Numbered from the stretch's first letter, positions 34,438 to 42,818 are shown. The stretch: DNA of 64,000 nt from Cytobacillus suaedae (GCA_014960805.1 CP063163.1:1443584-1507583), one strand, 5' to 3'. The notes: generated by a model from the sequence alone, not told the origin. Numbers and translations: made by a program.

Positions 34438-34983
34438 ATGGATAGTCAAATGAAATTGGAATTTGAAAAATCAAAATCTGGCGATAAAGTTGAGCGTTAT
34501 GAAGCATATCAAACTATTTTAAATGTAACTGACCAAAAAGTTGATTGGGCGTATGAAGTATGGGATCAACTAGTAGAGGACTTAACTCATAAAGATAACC
34601 ATCAACGCTCTCGTGCAGCACAATATTTAGCGAATCTAGCTAAAAGCGATCCAGAGATGAGAATTATGAAGGATTTCCCTAAGTTGTGGGAGGTAACAAA
34701 AGATGAAAAGTTTGTAACAGCTAGACATAGCCTCCAGTCTATATGGAAGGTTGGAATTGCGGGTACGCCCCAAAAAGAACTGGTTATGGAATATATGGTA
34801 GAACGTTTTAATAATGGAACCGATGAAAAAAATTACACTTTAATTCGTAATGACATCCTTCAAAACATGAGAAATTTATATGACCATTTTCATGATGAGG
34901 CTATCAAACAAACGGCTTTAGATTTGATTGATACGGTAGATGACAAAAAGTACAAAAAAAAGTATATGGATATATGGAGGTAG
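34438..34983 (+). CDS. HEAT-repeat-like protein
   Basis: 181 residues from ATG 34438 (AGGTGA upstream; TTG 34411 is an alternative). It is all helical, with HEAT-type pairs: VDWAYEVWDQLVEDLTHKDNHQRSRAAQYLANLAK and ARHSLQSIWKVG. Similar small HEAT proteins are annotated in many Bacillus genomes without function. Confidence 0.7.
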   Translation: MDSQMKLEFEKSKSGDKVERYEAYQTILNVTDQKVDWAYEVWDQLVEDLTHKDNHQRSRAAQYLANLAKSDPEMRIMKDFPKLWEVTKDEKFVTARHSLQSIWKVGIAGTPQKELVMEYMVERFNNGTDEKNYTLIRNDILQNMRNLYDHFHDEAIKQTALDLIDTVDDKKYKKKYMDIWR

Positions 34984-35028
34984 TTGAGGTTAGCTGAAGA
35001 TATGATATACCTCTTAGAGTTTGATAAG

Positions 35029-35204
35029 TTGTTATAATATAGAACAGTAATTTTAGAAAGTATAGTCTATAAATGTTTCTACTTGGTAGTATAATCGAAG
35101 TAGAGAGAATGAAGTTAAAACCCAACGACTATAAGCCTAATACCTCGATTAAAGAAAGAGGATTAGGCTTGTTCACTTTTAAAAATCTAATAATGGTAAT
35201 TTGT
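35029..35204. repeat. Duplicated segment, copy A (promoter-like element plus long hairpin)
   Basis: This stretch shares an 80-base block with 42064-42157: TTTTAGAAAGTATAGTCTAT, AAATG, TTGGTAGTATAATCGAAGTA and GAGAGAATGA, followed by the hairpin AAGCCTAAT.../...GAGGATTAGGCTT (35133-35170). Both copies carry TATAAT (35090-35095 here) and the hairpin in the same order, so a short plus-strand transcript of roughly 75 bases is possible. A shorter fragment recurs at about 52168 (TTTTAGAAAGTATAG). Confidence 0.7.
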
Positions 35205-35293
35205 TTGTTCTTATCGTATCTCATTTCCATTCTAGCAACTGTCTTTTTTAAGTTCTTAAATATCTTACGTCTCCATATTTTAATTACATACAG
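35205..35293 (-). pseudogene. Remnant of the 3' end of a sigma factor gene
   Basis: On the minus strand this matches the last 30 codons of the sigma-70 gene at 42279-42818. ATATGGAGACGTAAGATATT against ACATGGAGACGTGAGGCTTT, then AAAAAAGACAGTTGCTAGAATG against AGAAAGACGGTTGCTGGTATG. It holds stops and frameshifts and has no N-terminal part. It abuts the DUF3231 gene and continues into copy A. Confidence 0.75.
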
Positions 35294-35298
35294 ATGGT

Positions 35299-36312
35299 CT
35301 ATTGATGCTTTTGTTTGGCTAATTTCAATTTATCATCCGATTGGGGTGGCTTTTCCATCCACTCATTTTTAATAAGTATATTTGCTCCGTCCTCTGAGAA
35401 CTGCCCTGCATCTTTTATGAATTTAGCATAGAGTGCGGCTATATCCCTTCTTGCTGAAAACCCTAAAGCGATTCCATAATTCCCTATTGATGATGTTGCA
35501 ATTCCAGTAATTAAAGCCATCATCAACTTTTCAGAAAAGGTATTGACTGTTGAATTTAAAACACCATTGTCCCATGTCAAAGGATGTGGAACAAATCCTT
35601 CCGTTAATTTATCTTCGATTAGTGCCATTATTGAATTAGAGAGTTCAATTCCCCTTAAAAAGTAATTTATTACTTCTTTACTTTGTGATACTTGACTAAA
35701 GCCAATAAGAATGGCTTTTCCTAAAGCGTTATGTTGATAGTTTACACAAAGATGTGTAATTTCTAATCCAGTTAATGCTCTCCTATCTCCAAACCAACCA
35801 GTCAAGAACCCTTTCTTAACATATTCTACTTTGTCAGGCTTGGTCATATAAGGAATGCGAATATAAACTCCTTTTTGTTGTAGCGTTTGAATAACATCCA
35901 CTTGTAGTTTTGTCGTATCATTTAAACATTGAACAAAAAAATCGGTTATGTCGCTTCTAGCACTTGTAGAAACTGCTTGTCCATAAGCCGAAATCCCAAA
36001 TATACTCATATCTTTGAGGTAAACAAGTGCTAACGTATCAGCAAAAAGTTTAGGTGAATCCAAGTTAACATCTTTATCTATTGAAAACGCATCTGGAATA
36101 GGGATATTCTCATAATTAAAAATCATTGATAGTTGTTCTTTATGTTTTCGAGCTATTTTGATTGCTTGTTCAATTTTTGGCTTTACATCTGTGTCTATAC
36201 AATGTTGTAGAAAATGTGACATTAAACAGTCGTTTATGGAATCATTCATATATGTAGTCCAAAGGTTGGTAATTTCAGAAGCTGTTAAGCGTATGTTATT
36301 GATGTTTACCAT
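35299..36312 (-). CDS. DUF3231-family protein
   Basis: 337 residues made of two related halves: LTASEITNLWTTYMNDSINDCLMSHFL at 9-35 and LTGLEITHLCVNYQHNALGKAIL at about 180-202. This is the two-repeat DUF3231 layout, a ferritin-like helical fold found in spore formers, often linked to spore surfaces. ATG follows GAAAGGAGTTACT. Its 3' end lies 6 bases from the sigma-factor remnant, so the duplication endpoint is close to the stop codon. Confidence 0.85.
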   Translation of the reverse strand: MVNINNIRLTASEITNLWTTYMNDSINDCLMSHFLQHCIDTDVKPKIEQAIKIARKHKEQLSMIFNYENIPIPDAFSIDKDVNLDSPKLFADTLALVYLKDMSIFGISAYGQAVSTSARSDITDFFVQCLNDTTKLQVDVIQTLQQKGVYIRIPYMTKPDKVEYVKKGFLTGWFGDRRALTGLEITHLCVNYQHNALGKAILIGFSQVSQSKEVINYFLRGIELSNSIMALIEDKLTEGFVPHPLTWDNGVLNSTVNTFSEKLMMALITGIATSSIGNYGIALGFSARRDIAALYAKFIKDAGQFSEDGANILIKNEWMEKPPQSDDKLKLAKQKHQ

Positions 36313-36364
36313 TTTAGTAACTCCTTTCTTTCAAGTTATTTTATCCAGAAAGAAAAATTATAAT

Positions 36365-36438
36365 GAAAACAGAGGGACGGATCTCATGTTTCTTTCGTTT
36401 CGCTAAACGAGCAAACATAAGGTCCGTCCCTGTGTTTC
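36365..36438. repeat. REP-like palindromic element, copy 1
   Basis: GAAAACAGAGGGACGGATCT, CATGTTTCTTTCGTTT, then the reverse arm AAACGAGCAAACATAAGG, TCCGTCCCTGTGTTTC. The whole unit folds into one long hairpin with GGGACGG-CCGTCCC near the base. Copies 2 and 3 are at 43006-43080 and 46363-46437. Confidence 0.85.
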
Positions 36439-36480
36439 AAAAGAGTAGAAAATTTTAATGAATTTCGTGTACTCCTTTGA

Positions 36481-36990
36481 TTATTTAACAATATTGTAGA
36501 AAAGTCTTTTGAAGGTAGAGCTATCTTTATAAAACCATCTATGGTAAATGCGTGATAAGTAATATGTTGACCACATTGTTATAAAGCTCCAATACCATTT
36601 CCAATTGTTATACTTAATTAAATTTGTGTATTTTACAGCAAATATCTCAAATAATGTAATTATTGATGTATGGAAAAAGTAATAAATTAGTTTTGCAACG
36701 TTATTTCTCTTTTCTGGATAATATAAATTGAATAATGAGCATAACGCAGGATAAACAAAGTATTCAAATGTAAAGCTAGATTTGATTGCTTTTTTAAAGA
36801 ATAGACGATTAGGATAAGAAATTAGATCTTTTTCAACTACAAGTAAACCGAAGAGCCATGTAATGACTTGTTTAAACAAAAAAGATGTATGTGCTTCCCG
36901 TATTCTGTTTTTAGGAACATATTTAAATAATAAGAGCGAGGTAATTATCCACGCTGATAATTCAATTGTTTTATCTAATTTATTATTCAA
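36481..36990 (-). CDS. CBO0543-family membrane protein
   Basis: 169 residues with about five helices. FLFKQVITWLFGLLVVEKD, ISYPNRLFFKKAIKSSFTFE and FVYPALCSLFNLYYPEKRN are the family signature. No function is known; the family is typical of spore-forming Firmicutes. Preceded by GGGAGGTG. Confidence 0.8.
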   Translation of the reverse strand: MNNKLDKTIELSAWIITSLLLFKYVPKNRIREAHTSFLFKQVITWLFGLLVVEKDLISYPNRLFFKKAIKSSFTFEYFVYPALCSLFNLYYPEKRNNVAKLIYYFFHTSIITLFEIFAVKYTNLIKYNNWKWYWSFITMWSTYYLSRIYHRWFYKDSSTFKRLFYNIVK

Positions 36991-37334
36991 AAGTATAACA
37001 CCTCCCTGGATATAGGTTGGCAGAAATCAAAATTTTTATGTGAAATTAATAAATGTTTAAAACCCTATGCATTTAATCTTAGTTGGGCAAATAGTTAATA
37101 TATAATCCCACTCTTATATTGCACAGTTCAAGGATACTTGTAATTAAATCATTAAATAAGAGGCGGTAGCTTAAAAAGTGAACAACTGAATACAATTCAG
37201 TAGATAATGAAATTCCACAAACGTGCGCTATTGCGGAAGACCATAAGCCTAATTGCTCGTTAGATAAGAGGATTAGGCTTATTCACTTCAGGAATCCTTA
37301 AGCCTTTCTATTGGTAATTTGTTTTATAGTTTAC
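36991..37334. other. Intergenic stretch with a third copy of the AAGCCTAAT hairpin
   Basis: No gene seen. AAGCCTAATTGCTC...GAGGATTAGGCTT (37245-37280) is the same stem as in the duplicated segments at 35133 and 42223, and a short adjoining piece is shared as well (AATTTGTTTTATAGTTTACT against TCTTTGTTTTATAGCTTATC). The 80-base promoter-like block is not present here. Confidence 0.6.
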
Positions 37335-37655
37335 TTACCATTCCTCTTCCTCTTCTTCAATTACTTCCTCAACAACATCCGCAGCTGGAGCAAATGAAAT
37401 TCCGTCAATCTTCTGACTATCTAATACAGTTACTTGACCATCAGCAATAAAATAGGCTAGATGGCTATTTTCATCTAGGTTTGAAAAATGAGTTACTTGA
37501 ACTGGAATGCCATTTAAATAAATTGTTCCTAAACTGTAGTTAGGAGGAAGTTTCTTTAGTAAATCATGCATAGGTAGTTTTTTTTCAGTCACTAAAAATC
37601 CCCATTTCATAGTTATTGATCCTTGATTAGGATAATATAGTATAGTTTTAACCAT
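37335..37655 (-). CDS. Basic-core-acidic paralogue 1
   Basis: 106 residues. Core: LLKKLPPNYSLGTIYLNGIPVQVTHF, AYFIADGQVTVLDSQKIDGI, SFAPA, then a tail of Glu (EEVIEEEEEEW). ATG 37655 has no ribosome site; ATG 37610 (MKWGFL) is an alternative start. It is the last of five paralogues between 37.3 and 40.2 kb. I do not recognise the family. Confidence 0.65.
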   Translation of the reverse strand: MVKTILYYPNQGSITMKWGFLVTEKKLPMHDLLKKLPPNYSLGTIYLNGIPVQVTHFSNLDENSHLAYFIADGQVTVLDSQKIDGISFAPAADVVEEVIEEEEEEW

Positions 37656-37728
37656 CTGTTATGAATGGACGTTTAGCCCACAAAAGTGAAAAAGGGCTAA
37701 TTCCTATCTTCGTGACAGGAAAGCCCTA

Positions 37729-38880
37729 TTATTCTTCATTTTCTATTAAAGGTGAAAAGGATAGTCCATCGATTTCTGAACAATTTATGGTCAGCAGGTG
37801 AGAGTCAGTGGAAATGAATCGTATTATCCCTGTTTCAATATCAAGGTCAATTAGTTTCGTTACAGTGATTTTATCACCATTCGAATAAATGGTGCTTACT
37901 TTATAGGAAGGGGGGAGACTTCTAATTAATTTGCCAAAAGGATGAATCCATCTTTGAATTGGATACTGAACATGTGTTTCCTTTTGATGACTTTGCTTCT
38001 TTTCAGTTGAAAACTCAATTGTCTCTGGTTGTGTTACTGGTTGATCATCAGTACCATGATCATCTTGACTTTGAGAGACTCGTTCATCTTGGTCGTGATT
38101 ATAAGTTGGGAGTAAACTTATTTTAGGTGTAGTATTTTCTTTTAGTGAACCTGAGCTCTTTTCTTCACTATTCACCCGATTCTCATTGGGTTCTAGAAGG
38201 TGGCCCATAGTCTGCGATGGAGGAGTTCGAGTAGTCTTTGGATAAATTTTTCTATAACTAAAATATGTTGGTACTGGTTTAAGATAATACTTTCTCTTTT
38301 TCCATAAAATAAACCCTTCCATAAGAAGTTCAAGAGAATCTGACTCATCTCTTATCGTATTTACCGTCCAATTAAGGGGAGTGCTATTGTAATTAGAACC
38401 CCGTTTTACTTTATCGGTCCATTCAAACGAAAGAGAGAAAGATAGTTCTTCCTTAGTAGCTCCATCAATTATCTCGATACAACCTTTAATTTCCTGATTT
38501 CTTTTCAATACCTCGATTTGTTTCACCTGGAGTTTGCCATCAGTAAGATTGAGAGAATGTGCTATGTCTATTCGGGTTCGAAACCTCCAACATTCAATCG
38601 CTTTGGGTTGATTTACGTGTTCCTCGCTTAAGTCAACAACAGATAATAAATGAATGGATTTCCTTTTTCTAATTTCATTTACCCTATTCTTCGGGATCAC
38701 ATCGTCAATCTCGGACGAAATCATCAGACTCTTCGTTAATTTAGGTATACTTCGTTTAATAATATAAGTTGATTGTTGCTTAGCTGAAGTATAGTTCATT
38801 ATGTTCTTGTTAATCCATACGTTTGGTTGATTGTTGTTTACTATAGTGGAATTTTGGATAACCGATTGTTCATTCACCAT
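37729..38880 (-). CDS. Large paralogue with C-terminal copy of the core domain
   Basis: 383 residues. Residues 1-215 form a unique region (WRFRTRIDIAHSLNLTDGKL, LSFSLSFEWTDKVKRG) of unknown fold. Residues 215-310 are low complexity, rich in Ser, Asp and Gln, and the last 70 residues (FGKLIRSLPPSYKVSTIYSN, TINCSEIDGLSFSPL) are a diverged copy of the core of the four small neighbours, ending in ENEE. So a scaffold-like protein shares its end domain with the cluster. No signal peptide. ATG follows the GGCGGAGGTG ribosome site. Confidence 0.7.
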   Translation of the reverse strand: MVNEQSVIQNSTIVNNNQPNVWINKNIMNYTSAKQQSTYIIKRSIPKLTKSLMISSEIDDVIPKNRVNEIRKRKSIHLLSVVDLSEEHVNQPKAIECWRFRTRIDIAHSLNLTDGKLQVKQIEVLKRNQEIKGCIEIIDGATKEELSFSLSFEWTDKVKRGSNYNSTPLNWTVNTIRDESDSLELLMEGFILWKKRKYYLKPVPTYFSYRKIYPKTTRTPPSQTMGHLLEPNENRVNSEEKSSGSLKENTTPKISLLPTYNHDQDERVSQSQDDHGTDDQPVTQPETIEFSTEKKQSHQKETHVQYPIQRWIHPFGKLIRSLPPSYKVSTIYSNGDKITVTKLIDLDIETGIIRFISTDSHLLTINCSEIDGLSFSPLIENEE

Positions 38881-39029
38881 ATTTTCACCTCCGCCGCTTA
38901 AGCTCTAACATAGGATATGTAGTGACTTAGGATGAGTGCCTATACGACAGGAAAGAGCAGTCGCCCATTTTTACCATTGAAAAAACGAATTTCAGACAAA
39001 TTAAAGAAGGGGCAGAGAAAACCTGTCCC

Positions 39030-39311
39030 TTAACACCAACACTCATCATCTTCTTCAATTTCTTCAGTTTGTTCAGTTTCTTCTAACTCAGTTGGAGCAA
39101 ATTTAATACCGTCGATCTTTGAGCATCTTACAACCGTAACTTCTCCATCTGTTATGAAGTGTGCTAGGTTGTCGTTACTGTAAACAAAATTTGTAACACG
39201 AACAGATTGGCCATTTAAGTATACCGTTCCAACTGTATAGTTTGGTGGTAGGCTCGCCAATAATTTATCCATGTGGTTTCTATTAACTTTCTTTCTTCTC
39301 ATTTTTTTCAT
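39030..39311 (-). CDS. Basic-core-acidic paralogue 2
   Basis: 93 residues from ATG 39311; GGAGG lies 10 bases before it, so the ATG 18 bases upstream, which contains that site, is rejected. Basic start (KKMRRKKVNRNHMDKLLASL), core LPPNYTVGTVYLNGQSVRVT and FITDGEVTVVRCSKIDGIKFAP, acidic end (EETEQTEEIEEDDECWC) with a terminal Cys-Trp-Cys. Function unknown. Confidence 0.75.
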   Translation of the reverse strand: MKKMRRKKVNRNHMDKLLASLPPNYTVGTVYLNGQSVRVTNFVYSNDNLAHFITDGEVTVVRCSKIDGIKFAPTELEETEQTEEIEEDDECWC

Positions 39312-39404
39312 GATCTTCTTTTCCTCCATTTGGTTTTTAGTGAGTAATAGAATTAGGTGAAAAGTCTTTTACCAACACAGAAGGGAAGAGATTTAATGCA
39401 AGTC

Positions 39405-39435
39405 GGAATAAAGGGGATGAATGGCATTCATCCCC
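39405..39435 (-). terminator. Terminator after paralogue 3
   Basis: GGGGATGAAT pairs with ATTCATCCCC with a 2-5 base loop; the minus-strand side continues TTTATT. Confidence 0.65.
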
Positions 39436-39451
39436 CTAATTCCATGTTTAC

Positions 39452-39721
39452 TTACTCTGCTTCTTCTTCTTCTTCCTCTTCAATCGGCTCTTCTACTTCA
39501 GCTGGTGCAAATCCAATACCGTCGATTTTACAGCTTTTTAAAACTGTAACTTGACCTTCTGCAATGAAGTAAGAAAGGCCATTGTTCTTGTTCACAAAGT
39601 TTGTAACAGTAACAGGTTGGCCGTTCAAGTATACAGTTCCAACTGTATAGTTTGGTGGTAAGCTCCCTAATAATCCACGCATGTTGTCTTTTTTAACTTT
39701 CTTTCTTCTATTTTTTTTCAT
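39452..39721 (-). CDS. Basic-core-acidic paralogue 3
   Basis: 89 residues. Basic start (MKKNRRKKVKKDNMRGLL), core SLPPNYTVGTVYLNGQPVTV, YFIAEGQVTVLKSCKIDGIG, FAPAEVEEPI, then EEEEEEEAE. ATG follows GGAGGAAAC. CATAAAATA lies 45-55 bases upstream on the minus strand, followed by TACTATCTCTC, and resembles a sigma-E/sigma-K -10 (CATANNNTA); a similar string, CATATATTGTACTATCTCT, precedes paralogue 4. This hints at mother-cell expression but has no matching -35. Confidence 0.78.
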   Translation of the reverse strand: MKKNRRKKVKKDNMRGLLGSLPPNYTVGTVYLNGQPVTVTNFVNKNNGLSYFIAEGQVTVLKSCKIDGIGFAPAEVEEPIEEEEEEEAE

Positions 39722-39874
39722 CGTTTTGTTTCCTCCATTTTAGTTTTTTCTCTCAATTTGAGAGATAGTATATTTTATGATGTTTAATAGATTTGGCTTA
39801 GACTGTTTATCTATTATTTGTAAAAAAGTGTTTTTTAACTAGTAAGGAACGTAGTAGATTTCATTTTTCATAAT

Positions 39875-39905
39875 AAAGGGGACGAAGCGATATTCGTTCC
39901 CCTTT
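39875..39905. terminator. Bidirectional hairpin terminator between paralogues 3 and 4
   Basis: AAAGGGGACGAA pairs with TTCGTTCCCCTTT around GCGATA. It lies 14 bases after the stop of paralogue 4. Confidence 0.75.
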
Positions 39906-39918
39906 ATTGCATGTTTAC

Positions 39919-40188
39919 TTACTCTGCTTCTTCTTCCTCTTCCTCTTCAATTGGTTCTTCTACTTCGGCAGGGGCAAATCCAAGCCCGTGAATGTGGCGG
40001 CAGTCTAGTACAGTAACTGCACCATCAGCAATGAAGAAAGATAGGTCACCACCGTTGTTAGAGAAGTTTGTCACAGTTACAGGTTGCCCTTTCAAATACA
40101 CTGTTCCTAACGTGTAGTTAGGTGGTAAGCTCGCAAGTAACTGACATAACTTATCTTTACGTTGTTTTCTTTTTCTTTTTCTTCCCAA
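39919..40188 (-). CDS. Basic-core-acidic paralogue 4
   Basis: 89 residues from TTG 40188 after AAAGGAGTG. Basic start (MGRKRKRKQRKDKLCQLL), core SLPPNYTLGTVYLKGQPVTV, FFIADGAVTVLDCRHIHGLG, FAPAEVEEPI, tail EEEEEEEAE identical to paralogue 3. The nucleotide sequence of the acidic tail is also nearly identical (paralogues 3 and 4), showing a recent duplication. Confidence 0.78.
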   Translation of the reverse strand: MGRKRKRKQRKDKLCQLLASLPPNYTLGTVYLKGQPVTVTNFSNNGGDLSFFIADGAVTVLDCRHIHGLGFAPAEVEEPIEEEEEEEAE

Positions 40189-40625
40189 TGTGTTTCACTC
40201 CTTTCAAACTTATTTCTCTTTTTTTTAGAGATAGTACAATATATGGCAAAATATTAAATTAGCTTGGTCAGTTTAATTATTAAAATGAAAAAAGTGCGTT
40301 TTTACTAGTTTATTGTTAAATAATTGTATATAGTTACCTAGAAAAAAGGGCTATAACCATTGTTTTAATAGTTTAAGTAGGGAGGAGAATAAAAAAAAGT
40401 AGACTAATGAACAGTCTACTTTTGCTATTTAACCCCCGCATTATAGGTTAATTTTGAATCCGAATTTTAAGTAAATGTAAGTAATGGTCTTTTTCAGCAG
40501 AGTTTTAAAGTTTGCTTACCTTCATTTTTCACTCATTATTAAGAGTGTTCACCTTACGTTTACTAATAAAACAACAACATAACATATTATATTTTTTCCT
40601 GGGAACGATATAATTGGGTGAAATT
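40189..40625. other. Intergenic stretch with no gene seen
   Basis: 437 bases. It holds the upstream region of paralogue 4 (CATATATTGTACTATCTCT on the minus strand) and the upstream region of the FNT gene. No coding frame or strong hairpin is supported. Confidence 0.5.
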
Positions 40626-41411
40626 ATGGAAACAAAACTGTTGCTTGAAGTTGAAAATTTGGTACTAAAAAAATTGAAGGTATATAAACAAAGTAAAGCT
40701 CGTTACATTGCAAGAAGTGTGCTAGCTAGTATGTTCATAGGTTTCGGAGTCATAGTAGCATTTAAAACGGGGAATTTTTTCTATTTAGTTCATTCTCCAT
40801 TTGCTTATCCTATGGCAGCTTTTGCATTCGGAAGTGCTATCATTTTGATCGCATTTGGCGGCGGAGATTTATTCACTGGTAATACTTTTTATTATACGTA
40901 TGCAGCTTTAAGGGGTAAGGTTAGATGGTTACAAGTTGCTAAGCTTCTCTTCTACAGTTATTTAGGCAATATTTTAGGAGCGGTATTATTTGCTTTGTTG
41001 ATTTATTTTGCAGCACTATTTGAAAAGCCCGAATCAACTAAATTTCTAATGTCTGTGGTTGAGAATAAATTAGACGCATCATTCTGGGAATTCCTATTCA
41101 GAGGCATCTTGTGTAATTGGTTAGTTTGCCTCGCATTCTTTATTCCTATGGCGTTCAAAGAAAGTACAGCTAAAATTGTTACTATGATCCTTTTAGTTTT
41201 TTGTTTTTTTATCTCTGGCTATGAACATAGCATCGCAAATATGGTTACGTTTTCGATTTCTTTAATACTAGAGCATCCTGAGAGCATTACCCTTCCTGGT
41301 ATGATACATAACCTTATTCCAGTTACTATTGGAAATTTGATTGGCGGAGAATTTATGATGGGGATCATGTATTATTATGCGAATAAGCCTTTTTTAGAGG
41401 AAGTGGACTGA
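40626..41411 (+). CDS. Formate/nitrite transporter (FNT) family channel
   Basis: 261 residues from ATG 40626 (GGGTGA seven bases upstream; TTG 40614 is an alternative). Six helices. GGGDLFTGNTFYYTYAAL matches the first FNT signature and FRGILCNWLVCLAFFIPMA the second; FISGYEHSIANMVTFS contains the conserved pore His. It conducts formate, nitrite or a related small anion across the membrane. No formate or nitrite gene is adjacent. Confidence 0.88.
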   Translation: METKLLLEVENLVLKKLKVYKQSKARYIARSVLASMFIGFGVIVAFKTGNFFYLVHSPFAYPMAAFAFGSAIILIAFGGGDLFTGNTFYYTYAALRGKVRWLQVAKLLFYSYLGNILGAVLFALLIYFAALFEKPESTKFLMSVVENKLDASFWEFLFRGILCNWLVCLAFFIPMAFKESTAKIVTMILLVFCFFISGYEHSIANMVTFSISLILEHPESITLPGMIHNLIPVTIGNLIGGEFMMGIMYYYANKPFLEEVD

Positions 41412-41628
41412 AGAAATTGCAAAATCTGCAATGCCTTAGTAATCGAAAATCACGACAAGTTTTTGTAAATGATGAGGAAAAGATATTTAAAACAAACCAC
41501 TATTTAATAGCAACAATCTGATGTTATCGATTTAGAAAAGATTAAATATTGCTATTGAGACGATCACTTTTAAGGTGATTGTCTTACTAATTCTGTTCTT
41601 TTTAAGTCATCACTATCCATGTTCCAGA

Positions 41629-42045
41629 TTAATCGTATATTACAGCTATTCCTTGTTCACGTAACTTTTTTAAAGATGTAAGCATATGATTTATTTCTTC
41701 ATCGGAATGTCTTTCCCATGAACCTAATTCAGCTATTATTTTCAACGGCGATTTAGACCTATAAGAGCGTGTTGGGTTTCCAGGGAACTTTTTATCAGTA
41801 AGGTTCGGATCATTTTCAAAATCACCTAATGGCTCCACAATGTAAATTCTTTCTTTAGATTGAGCTTTTGCTAGTTCAGCACCCCATTTAGCTGCTTCTA
41901 ATGTTGCAGTGAAATAGATATAGTTCGATTTTTTGTCTTGGTAATTTGATAAGTGTTGAGGTTCTAATAAATCTCCAATTTTTAGTTCTGCTTTAGTACC
42001 ATGAAAAAAAGGACCATGATCTAGAACATCTTTCTTATCATTCAT
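41629..42045 (-). CDS. arr: NAD+-rifampin ADP-ribosyltransferase Arr
   Basis: 138 residues, the standard length. PFFHGTKAELKIGDLLEP, YIYFTATLEAAKWGAELA, IYIVEPLGDFENDPNLTDKK and FPGNPTRSYRS are the Arr signature, with the H-Y-D catalytic triad in place (His of FFHGTK, Tyr of YIYFTA, Asp of FENDPN). It inactivates rifamycins by ADP-ribosylation at the ansa chain. No integron or transposase adjoins it, so it is probably an intrinsic Bacillaceae gene. The duplicated segment copy B lies directly upstream. Confidence 0.94.
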   Translation of the reverse strand: MNDKKDVLDHGPFFHGTKAELKIGDLLEPQHLSNYQDKKSNYIYFTATLEAAKWGAELAKAQSKERIYIVEPLGDFENDPNLTDKKFPGNPTRSYRSKSPLKIIAELGSWERHSDEEINHMLTSLKKLREQGIAVIYD

Positions 42046-42063
42046 ACTGATACACCTCTTATA

Positions 42064-42260
42064 TTAGATTTGTAGTTAACAGTATAAAACAGGAATTTTA
42101 GAAAGTGTAGTCTATAAATGGTTTCTAATTGGTAGTATAATGGAAGTAGAGAGAATGATATCGAACCGCAAGTTACCGTTATTGACGTCTTAATTAACAA
42201 ACAAAAGTCTAATAAAGACCGCAAGCCTAATCCTCGGATAAAAGAAAGAGGATTAGGCTT
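42064..42260. repeat. Duplicated segment, copy B (promoter-like element plus long hairpin)
   Basis: It matches copy A at 35029-35170: TTTTAGAAAGTGTAGTCTAT, AAATGGTTTCTAATTGGTAG, TATAAT (42136-42141), GGAAGTAGAGAGAATGA, then the 13-bp stem AAGCCTAATCCTC.../GAGGATTAGGCTT (42223-42260). A plus-strand RNA from TATAAT to the hairpin would be about 115 bases and would run against the end of the sigma gene. No good -35 is seen. Confidence 0.7.
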
Positions 42261-42278
42261 GTTTCTTTGTTTTATAGC

Positions 42279-42818
42279 TTATCTGATACCCATACCAGCA
42301 ACCGTCTTTCTTAATTTCTTCAAAGCCTCACGTCTCCATGTTTTAACTGCATCCTCAGTTACTCCGTGTTCAAGGGCAATGTCCTTAATTTTCTTATCTT
42401 CTATGATTTTTCCAATCACCCATTTTCGTTGATTTTCGGTAAGGTCGAAGCAGTAGGTGGTTAGGATATCTACCTCTAATGTAATTTCTGAACTCTCATC
42501 AAATGCATCGAGTTGTTCTTCGTGTTCTGTTGGTTGAAAGCGAGTATAAAAATGATTTTCTTTCGTGAGACTACTTAAGACTCTTCCTCTTATAATTGAA
42601 AAGGCAAATGTTGAGAACGCTCCTTTTTCAGGATTGTAACGAGACTGTGCCTCCCATAAGCCAGCTAGTCCAACTTGATAATAGATATCATGATCCTTAT
42701 AAATATGGAGTGTCTTTAAAATATGCAAAATAAGTGGGTTGTGCTTTTCTATTAATTCTTCAAAAGACATTTTTGAAATGTCCAATTGTATCTTCCTTAA
42801 AGGAAGCGCGCTTACCAT
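42279..42818 (-). CDS. Sigma-70 family RNA polymerase sigma factor
   Basis: 179 residues from ATG 42818 (GGCGG upstream; GTG 42836 and ATG 42770 are alternatives). Region 2: HDIYYQVGLAGLWEAQSRYN and FSTFAFSIIRGRVLSSL; region 4: LTENQRKWVIGKIIEDKKIK, DIALEHGVTEDAVKTWRREA. It lacks regions 1 and 3, as in ECF-like or SigH-like factors. No anti-sigma gene adjoins it. A decayed copy of its last 30 codons is at 35205-35293. Confidence 0.85.
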   Translation of the reverse strand: MVSALPLRKIQLDISKMSFEELIEKHNPLILHILKTLHIYKDHDIYYQVGLAGLWEAQSRYNPEKGAFSTFAFSIIRGRVLSSLTKENHFYTRFQPTEHEEQLDAFDESSEITLEVDILTTYCFDLTENQRKWVIGKIIEDKKIKDIALEHGVTEDAVKTWRREALKKLRKTVAGMGIR

